Positions 25,453-33,067 of a stretch of DNA of 38,428 bases are shown here, piece after piece (positions within the stretch are counted from its first letter, which is position 1; each line of letters opens with the position of its first letter). Where the stretch lies: assembly GCA_025361725.1 (NCBI GenBank), contig JANYJV010000075.1:1-38428 (forward strand). Reading direction: 5' to 3'. The notes beneath the pieces were generated by a model that was given only the letters and a program-made list of their open reading frames with translations, ran no database searches and was not told where the DNA came from. Source of the stretch: Acidimicrobiia bacterium (GTDB lineage: Bacteria; Actinomycetota; Acidimicrobiia; IMCC26256; JAENVU01). Both the position numbers and the translations under genes were made by a program.

Positions 25453-26315
25453 TGGTCCAACCACCGGCAAATGTCGAGCTGCGCCAAGTCGGACACAAGC
25501 TGCCGGAGCTGTTGCTCACGCAGGAACATCACATGTGTCCGGGCTGTGGCGAGCCGCTCGCACTCCGTGGCTACCTCGAAGCGATCAGCGAGCTCGGCTT
25601 GGCGTCGCGGGCGATCGCCGTCGCCGGGATCGGTTGCTACACCAGCTTCTCGATGACGATGGACATCGATCTCGTCCAGGCGTTGCACGGACGTGCACCG
25701 TCGGTCGCTACCGGGGTCAAGCGCATGCGTCCGGACTCGATCGTCTTCACGATCCAGGGTGACGGCGACATGGTGAACGAAGGCCTCCAGGAAGTCCTGC
25801 ACACGGCGGCGCGCGGAGAGAACGTCACGTGCATCCTGCTGAACAACGGCGTGTTCGGTGAGACCGGCGGCCACATGACGTCTACCACCGTGCTCGGTCA
25901 GCGCACGAAGAGCAGCCTCGATGGCCGGGACGCCGAGTACCACGGCTACCCCATCCTCATCGGCGATCTGATCGCGCAGCTCCAAGGTGCCGTATACGTG
26001 GCGCGCGGTTCGGTGCACAACGCCGGTGCCGTTGCGCGCACCAAGCGCATGTTCAAGCGCGCGTTCGAGATCCAAGATCGGGGCGGTGGATTCACCTTCG
26101 TCGAGGTGCTGACGATGTGCCCGACCGGTTGGTTCATCCCCACCCTCGACGGTCCCGAGTACATGACCGAGACTCTCGGCGAGGTGCACATCATGGGCGA
26201 GCTGAAGGTGGACGGGGTCGTGCGTTCGACGGAGGAGTTGCGCGCCGAGAACCTCCGCAAATCCGCCGAGGTCGAGCAGGCACTTGCCCGCGGCGGCATC
26301 GACGACCACGGATGA
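25452..26315 (+). CDS. korB: 2-oxoacid:ferredoxin oxidoreductase, beta (ThDP-binding) subunit
   Basis: 287-residue beta subunit. C29 and C32 in HMCPGCGE are two of the cluster ligands. The ThDP/Mg motif is GDGD at 103-106 with NN at 131-132, and GCYTSFSMTMDID precedes it. It binds ThDP and transfers electrons to the ferredoxin subunit. The start overlaps the korA stop (TGATG), and its stop overlaps a microORF start (ATGA, 26312). Length and motifs are normal. Confidence 0.88.
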   Translation: MVQPPANVELRQVGHKLPELLLTQEHHMCPGCGEPLALRGYLEAISELGLASRAIAVAGIGCYTSFSMTMDIDLVQALHGRAPSVATGVKRMRPDSIVFTIQGDGDMVNEGLQEVLHTAARGENVTCILLNNGVFGETGGHMTSTTVLGQRTKSSLDGRDAEYHGYPILIGDLIAQLQGAVYVARGSVHNAGAVARTKRMFKRAFEIQDRGGGFTFVEVLTMCPTGWFIPTLDGPEYMTETLGEVHIMGELKVDGVVRSTEELRAENLRKSAEVEQALARGGIDDHG

Positions 26316-26428
26316 CCACCTCACCCCTTCACGAAACCCGAGCCCGCAGCGCGGCGGAGGGCGAGCAGCCGCGGAGCGTCCCAGGTGTCAGTCCGACGTA
26401 CCTCGTGACCGAGCGGAGAGGCCGATAA
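26312..26428 (+). CDS. MicroORF (38 aa) linking korB and the acyl-CoA dehydrogenase gene
   Basis: Starts MTTSPLHETRARSAAEGEQP and ends TYLVTERRGR. Its ATG overlaps the korB stop (ATGA) and its TAA abuts the GTG of the next gene with no gap. The composition (Arg/Glu/Ser-rich) suggests no folded domain. Bases 26340-26378 match the repeat at 3810-3846. It could be a translational-coupling spacer; a real peptide function is not shown. Confidence 0.4.
   Translation: MTTSPLHETRARSAAEGEQPRSVPGVSPTYLVTERRGR
26340..26378 (+). repeat. Dispersed repeat family 2, copy 2
   Basis: A 39-base stretch starting GAGCCCGCAGCGCGGCGGAG inside the linker microORF. It aligns with 3810-3846 (minus) with two one-base gaps and about five substitutions. 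Function unknown; it lies between two coupled genes, as the linker element copies do. Confidence 0.45.
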
Positions 26429-27577
26429 GTGGACTTCACCTATCCCCCCGAAGCCGAGGCGTTTCGGGCCGAGTTCCGTTCGTGGCTGGACGAACATCTG
26501 ACCGACGAGTTCCGTGGCGACGGCATTGGGTTCTCGATGGAGATGGATGCGGACCGGCTCGCCACGATGCGGCAATGGAATCGGCTGCTCGCCGACGCGC
26601 GGTTCGCCGCGATCTCGTGGCCGGAGGAGTACGGCGGGCGTGGGGCCGGAACGATGGAGCAAGTGGTGTTCGCGGAGGAGATGCACCGCTCGGACGCACC
26701 AGGCACGCTGAACCCGCTCGGTCTTTCCAACATCGCACCGGCGATCATCGAGTTCGGCACCGACGACCAACGCGCCACCTTGCTGCCCCGCATGTTGCGG
26801 GGTGACGACATCTGGTGCCAGGGGTTCTCAGAACCGGACGCGGGCTCGGACCTCGCGGGGCTCCAGTGTCGGGCGGTCCTCGACGATGACCATTTCGTCA
26901 TCAACGGACAAAAGACGTGGAACACGCTCGGACACCTCGCGAACTGGTGTGAGCTACTCGTGCGCACCGACCCGGACCAGCCGAAACACCGCGGCATCTC
27001 GTGCCTGCTCGTGGACATGACCCTTCCCGGCGTTGAGGTTCGTCCACTGGTCACGATCACCGGCGAGAAGGAGTTCAACGAGATCTTCTTCACCGACGTG
27101 CGCGTGCCGGTCTCGTCGCTGCTCGGTCCGCTGCACGACGGCTGGCGCGTGGCCATGACGACGCTCGCGTACGAGCGCGGCACCGTCGCCAATCTGCATC
27201 TCAGCCTGCGCGCCAAGATCCGGCGGCTGATCGACGATGCAGCGGCCGTCGGGGCGCTCGAGGATCCGGTGAAGCGCCAAGCGCTCGCCGCGCTCTACCT
27301 CGAAGGTGAACTGCTCAAGCTGGTGTCTGACCGCGCGATCTCCGGTGCGATTCACGGCCGGGCCATGGGGCCGGAAGGTTCCATCGCCAAGTTGGTCTGG
27401 AGCGAGGCCGAGCAACACGTGGGTGAGGTGGCCGGCCAGGTGTTGGGTCCCGATGCCAACACCGGGTTTTGGGGCCGCGATCGCGTCTACATGCGCGCCC
27501 TCACGATTGCGGGCGGCACCACCCAAGTCAACAAGAACATCCTCGCCCAACGAGTGCTGGGGTTGCCGCGCGCCTGA
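26429..27577 (+). CDS. Acyl-CoA dehydrogenase
   Basis: 382-residue flavoenzyme. It has the acyl-CoA dehydrogenase layout: N-terminal helices, a middle beta domain with GFSEPDAGSDLAGLQ and NGQKTWNTLGHLANW, and C-terminal helices ending RALTIAGGTTQVNKNILAQR. The family oxidises acyl-CoA to trans-2-enoyl-CoA with FAD. The GTG start directly follows the microORF stop. As the last gene of the TetR-kor operon it may act on the acyl-CoA produced by the oxidoreductase (inference). A 7-bp hairpin surrounds its stop codon. Confidence 0.88.
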   Translation: MDFTYPPEAEAFRAEFRSWLDEHLTDEFRGDGIGFSMEMDADRLATMRQWNRLLADARFAAISWPEEYGGRGAGTMEQVVFAEEMHRSDAPGTLNPLGLSNIAPAIIEFGTDDQRATLLPRMLRGDDIWCQGFSEPDAGSDLAGLQCRAVLDDDHFVINGQKTWNTLGHLANWCELLVRTDPDQPKHRGISCLLVDMTLPGVEVRPLVTITGEKEFNEIFFTDVRVPVSSLLGPLHDGWRVAMTTLAYERGTVANLHLSLRAKIRRLIDDAAAVGALEDPVKRQALAALYLEGELLKLVSDRAISGAIHGRAMGPEGSIAKLVWSEAEQHVGEVAGQVLGPDANTGFWGRDRVYMRALTIAGGTTQVNKNILAQRVLGLPRA

Positions 27578-28010
27578 CGCGCGGCCGTGCGAAACATGCA
27601 CTTGGTACGAAACTCCACCGTAATGGTGGAATCTCGTGCCACGACTGAGTCGCGAAGCGTGGAACGACGGTTCGATCCAACGACTCACGCGCCGACGCGG
27701 TCGTGACGGCAGCAGCGAGCAGATTCGTCACAGCCCGCAGGCCGTCGACGAGGTCGCGCGGCGTCGCACCGTCCATCGCATGGACCTCTCCGAAGGCCGG
27801 GTACGCGTCTTGCGCTCTTGACGCAAGGAAGAAGGCATAGGAGAACACGCAGTCGATCGTGTGGTCGGCCGTCTCGAAGCGGGACCATTCCAACATGGCG
27901 GCCGGCGACCCCCAATCGGCGTCGGGGACGGCACTCCAGGCACCGATCGAGCGCGTGGCGAGCTCGTTGAAGTGCGTAACAGTGAAGGGACCGTGATTGA
28001 TTTCGTTCAT
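27528..28010 (-). CDS. DinB/TIGR03086-like protein, apparently C-terminally truncated
   Basis: 160-residue frame. Residues 1-107 read as a normal helical-bundle protein: FTVTHFNELATRSIGAWSAV, SRFETADHTIDCVFSYAFFL and ATPRDLVDGLRAVTNLL, resembling the DinB / mycothiol-dependent isomerase-like fold, whose members are about 190 residues. After about 27690 the frame becomes Arg/Pro-rich and runs into the 3' end of the acyl-CoA dehydrogenase gene, unlike a real domain. No other frame continues it, so the C-terminal half appears lost. The metal His set cannot be completed. Start ATG 28010; probably non-functional. Confidence 0.5.
   Translation of the reverse strand: MNEINHGPFTVTHFNELATRSIGAWSAVPDADWGSPAAMLEWSRFETADHTIDCVFSYAFFLASRAQDAYPAFGEVHAMDGATPRDLVDGLRAVTNLLAAAVTTASARESLDRTVVPRFATQSWHEIPPLRWSFVPSACFARPRVRRAATPALVGRGCSC
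27566..27584 (+). terminator. Hairpin with the acyl-CoA dehydrogenase stop codon in its loop
   Basis: CCGCGCG (27566-27572) pairs perfectly with CGCGCGG (27578-27584); the loop CCTGA holds the TGA stop. A second small stem (27614-27619 with 27625-27630) follows. There is no T-tract, so this is a weak terminator or an mRNA-end structure. Confidence 0.45.
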
Positions 28011-28108
28011 GACCTCAGCGTGCCAGGACTCGGCGGATCGCGTGGACGCCAGTGACCGACATCGGGCAGAACCCTCGCGGATGGGGCGAAACGCGCAATG
28101 ATGGGGAC

Positions 28109-28411
28109 GTGATTCATTCGGAACGGAGCCCGCTCGATGCCTGGGACCACTGGGTCGGTGAGTTGGAGCAACGGCCACTCGATCGGGCGACGTACGAAGT
28201 CCTCCTCCAGGCCAGGGCGGACCTGAACGACGCGTTGGAGATCTCCGGTCGGGAGCAGGACTGGAAGTCTGCGGACCGCATCGACCACCGATTCCATGTG
28301 ATCACCCAGCGCGTGGCGGACAGCCCGTACTCGGCGCCCGACCGCGAGGGTTGGTGGTGGAACCGACTTCCGTCGGCCAAGAAGTACCGCGCGTACCTCG
28401 ACGAGTCCTGA
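28109..28411 (+). CDS. Small hypothetical protein
   Basis: 100-residue Trp- and Arg-rich protein (LDAWDHWVGELEQRPLDRAT, DREGWWWNRLPSAKKYRAYL). It looks helical and soluble, with no recognised family or signal peptide. Codon third positions are GC-rich as in real genes here. GTG 28109 follows ATGGGGAC; an upstream GTG at 28052 would add 19 residues. It converges on the P450 gene, whose stop is 14 bases away. Confidence 0.55.
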   Translation: MIHSERSPLDAWDHWVGELEQRPLDRATYEVLLQARADLNDALEISGREQDWKSADRIDHRFHVITQRVADSPYSAPDREGWWWNRLPSAKKYRAYLDES

Positions 28412-28424
28412 CCCGGACCCGGCG

Positions 28425-29600
28425 CTACACCCGCACCGGAACGCTGCTGTACCCAGCGACGTTGCTCATGTTCACGCGCCGACAACGCGATTCGTCGACT
28501 TCAAAGCTCGGCCAGCGATTCGCGATCTCGTCGAATGCGACCCGGCTCTCCAATCGCGCCAACGACGCGCCGAGACACGTATGGATGCCGTGGCCGAAAC
28601 CGACGTTCAACTTGAGTGGCCGCTCGACGTCGAACCGGTCCGGGTCCGAGTAGGCACGCTCGTCGCGGTTCGCCGCGCCGGTGATCAGGAGTACCGGCTG
28701 CTCGGCCGGAATCTTCATCCCGTGCCACTCGGTCTCACTATTGCTCCAGCGACCCTGATATTGCGACGGCGCCCAGTAGCGGAGGATCTCTTCGGTGGCC
28801 GGGACGAGCATGGAACGGTCATTGGTGACCTTCCGCCACTGGTCCGGGTGGCGGGCGAACAGCACCGCTCCGTTGCCGATGAGCTTGGTGACGGTCTCGC
28901 TGCCTGCGCCGGCAAGCAGGAGCCCAAACCCGGCAACCTCTTCGTCACTGAGCCCGGTAGCAATGAGTCCCGACAGCATGTCGTCGGCCGGTCGCTTGCG
29001 CTTCTCCCCCGCCAGCCGGTGGATGTAAATCCCGATGTTCAACGCAGCCTCGATGCCCGCGGCGGTGGGCTTCGGGTTCCCCGGCTCGCGAGTCAGCATC
29101 CTGTCGGTCCAGTGCCGGATCTGCTGGCGGTCGGCTTCCGGGACGCCGAGGATCACCGAGATCACCTCGACCGGGAACGGCCCGGAGAAATCGGCGACGA
29201 TGTCGAACTCCTCACCGTCGAGCGGGTCCAAGTACTTCCGCACGAGGTCCCGGATCATCGGTTCGAGGTCAGCGACGGCCTTGGGCGTGAACACCCGGCT
29301 CACCAGGTTGCGCATCCGGTCGTGGTCGGGCGGATCCATGAAGATGATCGATCCCTGTGCGGCCTTCAACAGATCCGACGTTCCGGGTTCGGTGAGCATG
29401 TCGATCGTGATGCCCTGAGTGCTCGTGAACGTGCGCCAGTCGCGATGCGCGGCGGCGACATCCTCGTAGCGGGACAGCGCGTAGAAGCCGTAGTGGTCAT
29501 TGCGGTAGACGGGCGCTTCATCACGCAGACGCCGGTAGACCTCGTAGGGGTCGTTGAAGAAGACGTCGGAGTACGGATCGAAATCGAGAGGCTCAGTCAT
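28425..29600 (-). CDS. Cytochrome P450
   Basis: 391-residue soluble bacterial P450. The heme loop FGHGIHTCLGASLARLE places the ligand Cys near 341; the I-helix oxygen motif is AGSETV (about 240); the K-helix ExxR is EEILR. It would oxidise a substrate with ferredoxin-supplied electrons; no ferredoxin is adjacent. ATG 29600 begins MTEPLDFDPYSDVFFNDPYE. The start overlaps the linker microORF stop (ATGA), placing it third in the enoyl-CoA hydratase and thiolase-like operon. Context suggests a CoA-linked lipid or steroid-type pathway (inference). Confidence 0.9.
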   Translation of the reverse strand: MTEPLDFDPYSDVFFNDPYEVYRRLRDEAPVYRNDHYGFYALSRYEDVAAAHRDWRTFTSTQGITIDMLTEPGTSDLLKAAQGSIIFMDPPDHDRMRNLVSRVFTPKAVADLEPMIRDLVRKYLDPLDGEEFDIVADFSGPFPVEVISVILGVPEADRQQIRHWTDRMLTREPGNPKPTAAGIEAALNIGIYIHRLAGEKRKRPADDMLSGLIATGLSDEEVAGFGLLLAGAGSETVTKLIGNGAVLFARHPDQWRKVTNDRSMLVPATEEILRYWAPSQYQGRWSNSETEWHGMKIPAEQPVLLITGAANRDERAYSDPDRFDVERPLKLNVGFGHGIHTCLGASLARLESRVAFDEIANRWPSFEVDESRCRRVNMSNVAGYSSVPVRV

Positions 29601-29689
29601 GTTGTCCGTTCTCGGCCCTGCGGGCCGGGCCACTCGGGCCCCGTTCGGCGGCCGCGACTTCGGTGCTCGTGTGTCTGCGCCTCACTCAT
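29597..29689 (-). CDS. MicroORF (30 aa) with linker element, between the thiolase-like and P450 genes
   Basis: Starts MSEAQTHEHRSRGRRTG and ends PEWPGPQGRERTT. Its ATG overlaps the thiolase-like stop and its TGA overlaps the P450 start, both as ATGA. The N-terminal MSEA and the C-terminal PGPQG match the microORF at 9231-9326. The arrangement favours translational coupling; the peptide is strongly basic. Confidence 0.5.
   Translation of the reverse strand: MSEAQTHEHRSRGRRTGPEWPGPQGRERTT
29603..29650 (-). repeat. Linker element, copy C (core 29614-29631)
   Basis: Minus-strand core GGCCCGGCCCGCAGGGCC preceded by GGGGCCCGAGT and followed by GAGAACGGACA before the P450 start. It can form the same GGCCC-GCA-GGGCC hairpin as the other copies and is read in the same frame as copies A and B. 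Confidence 0.75.
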
Positions 29690-31176
29690 GCGACCACCAG
29701 ATTGACACCTTTGCGCGACGGGTGTGGGCGCAACGTCACCGGACGACCGGTCCACTCGGTCTCCATGGCCTCGGCGAGCAGGTCAGCCGCCTCGATACGC
29801 GCGTACACGCGGACCTCAGGGATGTCGCAGACGGCGAGACCCCACTCGGGAATCCCGTCGCGACCATGGACGACGGTATGGGTCGCAACGGTCGCTGCTC
29901 CCGCGAATCGCTCGACGATCGGCACTCGTGCGGGATCCGGGGCCTCAGTCGGAATCAGTCCTCGTGCCGGGGCCGTGGGTGGCGCCGTCGAATACACGCA
30001 CGCGACGTGTTTGGTCATGTGCATGCCCACCCCGGTCACGAGCCCGTAGGACCCGGGATCGTTCCGCAGCACGCGGGTCATCTGGGCGATAGCGTGACTC
30101 AGATAGTTACTCGCCGCCCCTCCGTGGTACGGGAGGCCGCCGGTGACGGTCAGCGGCCGAGGATCGTCGAGCGCGATCCCGAGGGTGCGGCGCATGAAGT
30201 TGACCGACGACCCGAAGCACGAATACAGGTCCAGATGGGCGAGGTCGTCGGCGCCGATCCCGGCCGTTCCCATCGTGTCCGCGATCACCGTTGACATCCC
30301 TGGCGACGACGCCAGGTCCAGGTGCTCGGCGACGTAGATCGGATCGGTCGCGTACTGCCAACCTTGAGGGTAGACGCGCCGGTCTCGCGGAATCCCGAGC
30401 CCGTTGGCGGTTTCTTCCGCCACGACGAACACCGCCGCCGCCATATCGACGTCCATGATCGAGATCATGAACTTGGTGTACGGCGACGCGAGCAGGCGGT
30501 TGTTCGGGGTCGGGGTGATGATCACGTCGGCGCTGCGCTCAATCGGGAACCACGCTTCCGGATTCGCCGCGGCCACCTGTGTGAAGCGGTGCCACTGCTC
30601 CCCCAACTCGCGCCGGTACGCGTCGAGTCCCGTGCCAAGCCGACCGCGCCGCGCATTGTCGAAGAGGGCGAACGTGAGCCACGCTTGGAACACGTCGTGC
30701 GCGATCTCGGCCGGGTGGAACGGCGCCTCCCACGGGAACTCCGGCTTGGTGTCCGGCTTGAACGAATACGGAAACCGCTCGCCCCGCCTCTTGTAGCGGC
30801 GCTGCGTGTCCAGGGCTTCGGCTCCGACGACCAGAGCGACGTCGAGTTCGCCGCGCGCGATACGGGCCGCCTGCTCCTGCACCAGCACTTGCGGTGTGGT
30901 TCCCCCGATGCCGGAGTACTGGCGTCGGCGCGGCGACACGCCGAGCCGCTCACACAACCGAGCCACGGGGTCGTCGTACTGACAGGTCTGGCAATACACG
31001 ACGTCGAGCGCGTCGAGCCGGGGGAGTAACGAGACACCGCTGTCGGCCTCTGCGGTTCGAGCCACGGTCTCCCACATCGCGAGCGGTTCCGGCGCACCGT
31101 TCTCCCCCGTGTCCGCCGGATGCCAGGTCCGGGAACCGACGCCGACGATGCACGGTGTGCGCGGATCGACGCTCAT
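29686..31176 (-). CDS. Thiolase-like (acetyl-CoA acetyltransferase family) protein lacking the usual nucleophile motif
   Basis: 496-residue protein with thiolase superfamily features: LVQEQAARIARGELDVALVVGAEAL, DLYSCFGSSVNF and GGLPYHGGAASNYLSHAIAQ, and a C-terminal extension of about 100 residues resembling an OB-type domain. Where thiolases have the nucleophilic Cys (NGGCASG), this has GIGGTTPQVL, so classical thiolysis is doubtful; His in YHGGA and near MHMTKH remain. Related actinobacterial SCP2-like proteins act in sterol or CoA-ester chemistry, sometimes as aldolases. It lies 18 bases after the enoyl-CoA hydratase and overlaps the microORF (ATGA). Reaction not assigned. Confidence 0.75.
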   Translation of the reverse strand: MSVDPRTPCIVGVGSRTWHPADTGENGAPEPLAMWETVARTAEADSGVSLLPRLDALDVVYCQTCQYDDPVARLCERLGVSPRRRQYSGIGGTTPQVLVQEQAARIARGELDVALVVGAEALDTQRRYKRRGERFPYSFKPDTKPEFPWEAPFHPAEIAHDVFQAWLTFALFDNARRGRLGTGLDAYRRELGEQWHRFTQVAAANPEAWFPIERSADVIITPTPNNRLLASPYTKFMISIMDVDMAAAVFVVAEETANGLGIPRDRRVYPQGWQYATDPIYVAEHLDLASSPGMSTVIADTMGTAGIGADDLAHLDLYSCFGSSVNFMRRTLGIALDDPRPLTVTGGLPYHGGAASNYLSHAIAQMTRVLRNDPGSYGLVTGVGMHMTKHVACVYSTAPPTAPARGLIPTEAPDPARVPIVERFAGAATVATHTVVHGRDGIPEWGLAVCDIPEVRVYARIEAADLLAEAMETEWTGRPVTLRPHPSRKGVNLVVA

Positions 31177-31194
31177 GTCAGGTCGCCAGTCCCG

Positions 31195-32004
31195 TCACTT
31201 GCCCTGCCACACCGGCGGCCGCTTCTCCGCGAACGCGCGCGGGCCTTCCTTCGCATCTTCGGTGGCGAAGATGGCCGACGCGATCTTGGACTCGTTCCGG
31301 TACGCATCCTTCAGATCCATCCCCAGGCCCTCCCACACACTCTGTTTCGTGGCCTGCACCGCGAGCGGTGCGTTGGCTGTGATGCGTCGTGCGTACGAGT
31401 AGGCAGTCTCGAGCAGGGCGTCTTGGGCGACCACCGCATTCAACAGTCCCATCTCGTAGGCCCGAGCGGCGGTCACGAGGTCCGCGCAGAGCAAGAACTC
31501 CATGGCGTGCGGAAACGGAATCTGGCGGGGGAGTCTGACCGTCGTTCCGCCTCCGGCAAACAGACCGCGCTTCGGTTCCATCACCGCGAACTGGGCCTCG
31601 GTGCACGCCACCCGGATGTCGGCACCGCCCAACATCTCCATTCCTCCGGCCGTACAAAAACCATTGACCGCCGCGATGATCGGCTTCCAGATCTTCGCCC
31701 CGCGCAACACGGCCCGGGTGCCGTCGTCGAGTCGATACCCGTCGACCTCGGTGAGCCCTTCGCGCTGGATCCGTTCCCCGAGCGCTGTGATGGCCGGGAC
31801 GTAGGTCTTCAGGTCGGCGCCGGTGAAGAAGGCATCCTCGACACCCGTGATGATCGCAACCCACGCGTCGGTGTCGGCATCGAATCGTTCCCAGGCCTCG
31901 CGCAACCACCTGAAATGGTCGAGGTCCGCGGAGTTACGCGCTTCGTGTCGATCGATGGTGATGAGGACGATGTGCTCGTCGTCGAGTTCGTAGTGGATCG
32001 CCAC
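31195..32004 (-). CDS. Enoyl-CoA hydratase/isomerase family protein
   Basis: 269-residue crotonase-fold protein. It contains ITGVEDAFFTGADLKTY, forming the oxyanion hole, and AAVNGFCTAGGMEMLGGADIRVA, the CoA-binding region, and ends ESKIASAIFATEDAKEGPRAFAEKRPPVWQGK-like residues typical of actinobacterial members. It hydrates or isomerises enoyl-CoA. GTG 32004 has AAGGGAGCG at good spacing; the frame is open eight codons further. It is the first gene of the operon with the thiolase-like and P450 genes and ends 18 bases before the former. Confidence 0.87.
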   Translation of the reverse strand: MAIHYELDDEHIVLITIDRHEARNSADLDHFRWLREAWERFDADTDAWVAIITGVEDAFFTGADLKTYVPAITALGERIQREGLTEVDGYRLDDGTRAVLRGAKIWKPIIAAVNGFCTAGGMEMLGGADIRVACTEAQFAVMEPKRGLFAGGGTTVRLPRQIPFPHAMEFLLCADLVTAARAYEMGLLNAVVAQDALLETAYSYARRITANAPLAVQATKQSVWEGLGMDLKDAYRNESKIASAIFATEDAKEGPRAFAEKRPPVWQGK

Positions 32005-32035
32005 GGTTCGCTCCCTTGGGTCGAGCAAACCGTAC

Positions 32036-32935
32036 TCAGCTCGCGATGACTTCGGCCTCGACCGTCGCCGATCGGTTCGACCGCATCCACGTGCGACCGA
32101 GCAAACCGAGCGCGACCACCACGGCCAGCCCTAAGAATCCGAGGATCAACTCGTTCGGTGCTTCGAGCAACTTGGCACCCGAGGCAACCAGCACCACGAT
32201 CAGAATCGGCCGAATGATGTGGTCGGGAGCACGGGAAGAGATCCGGGCGCCGATCAACACGCCGGGGATTGCCCCCAGCATGAGGGCACCGGCGAGCCCG
32301 AACTTCACGTCGCCAAAGAAGAAATGTCCGAGCGCGGCCGCACCAACGAGAGGAACCGCTTGCACGAGGTCGGTCCCGACGAGTTGGCCGGCGGCGAGAG
32401 ACGGATATAGGAGCAAGAGCAAGACGATGATGAGCGAGCCTGACCCGACCGATGTCATGCCGACGATGAGTCCTCCGACCACGCCGATCATCAGAGTTGG
32501 CACGGGGCGGACCACGAGCACGTGCTGCGCGCCGGCGACGGCGACGTTGGTGCCGCGGCGACGGTTGATCTCGTGGCGGATGACCATCGATGTGGCGGCC
32601 ATCAGCAGTGCGATTCCGAGGTAGAGCTTCACGGTGCTCGAGATGTTGTCACCGCCGAGCGCGTTCAGCAGCAGGACGCCGGCGAATGCCGACGGGATCG
32701 AGCCGAGACACAGCCATTTGACCAGCTCGTAGTTGACCGTGCCTTCCTTGGCGTGAACGCCGGCTCCGAACGGCTTCATCACCAGGGAGACGACCAGATC
32801 GCTCGAGACCGCAGTGACCGGGTCGATGCCGAAGAAGATCACGAGCATCGGCGTCATCAGCGCGCCGCCGCCCATGCCGGTGAGACCGACGACGAAGCCG
32901 ACGCCGAGACCACCGAGCACTAAGAACCAGTCCAC
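32036..32935 (-). CDS. Sulfite exporter TauE/SafE-family permease
   Basis: 299-residue integral membrane protein with about eight hydrophobic segments in two homologous halves. Each half begins with a Gly-rich stretch (GFVVGLTGMGGGALMTPMLV and GLIVGMTSVGSGSLIIVLLL), the TauE/SafE signature. The family moves sulfite, sulfoacetate or other organosulfur anions. GTG 32935 is preceded by TGGGGAGG, a very strong site, which decides the start. It is divergent from the Rrf2 regulator across an IscR-like palindrome and lies next to the cys genes, so a sulfur-anion role is likely. Confidence 0.85.
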   Translation of the reverse strand: MDWFLVLGGLGVGFVVGLTGMGGGALMTPMLVIFFGIDPVTAVSSDLVVSLVMKPFGAGVHAKEGTVNYELVKWLCLGSIPSAFAGVLLLNALGGDNISSTVKLYLGIALLMAATSMVIRHEINRRRGTNVAVAGAQHVLVVRPVPTLMIGVVGGLIVGMTSVGSGSLIIVLLLLLYPSLAAGQLVGTDLVQAVPLVGAAALGHFFFGDVKFGLAGALMLGAIPGVLIGARISSRAPDHIIRPILIVVLVASGAKLLEAPNELILGFLGLAVVVALGLLGRTWMRSNRSATVEAEVIAS

Positions 32936-32999
32936 AGAAACCTCCCCAGGCGTTTCGGTTGAGACAACCGCTTCGTCGAATAACACCGAAATGAGTCAA

Positions 33000-33018
33000 C
33001 CCGACTAGGTTAGTCGGG
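33000..33018. promoter_or_regulatory. IscR/Rrf2-type operator palindrome
   Basis: CCCGACTA-GGT-TAGTCGGG is a perfect inverted repeat in the divergent promoter between the TauE permease and the Rrf2 gene. Its GACT-N5-AGTC core followed by an AT-rich AATAT equals the layout of IscR type 1 sites. It lies 50 bases before the Rrf2 start and 65 bases before the permease start, suited to autoregulation and joint control. Confidence 0.65.
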
Positions 33019-33067
33019 AATATCGGGTTGGGCAAGAAACCCGGCAAGGTCGACTACGGTGCCGGGC

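Noticed and set aside
24157-25470. 437-codon minus-strand frame opposite korA
   Set aside because: Antisense shadow typical of high-GC genes; no recognisable domain.
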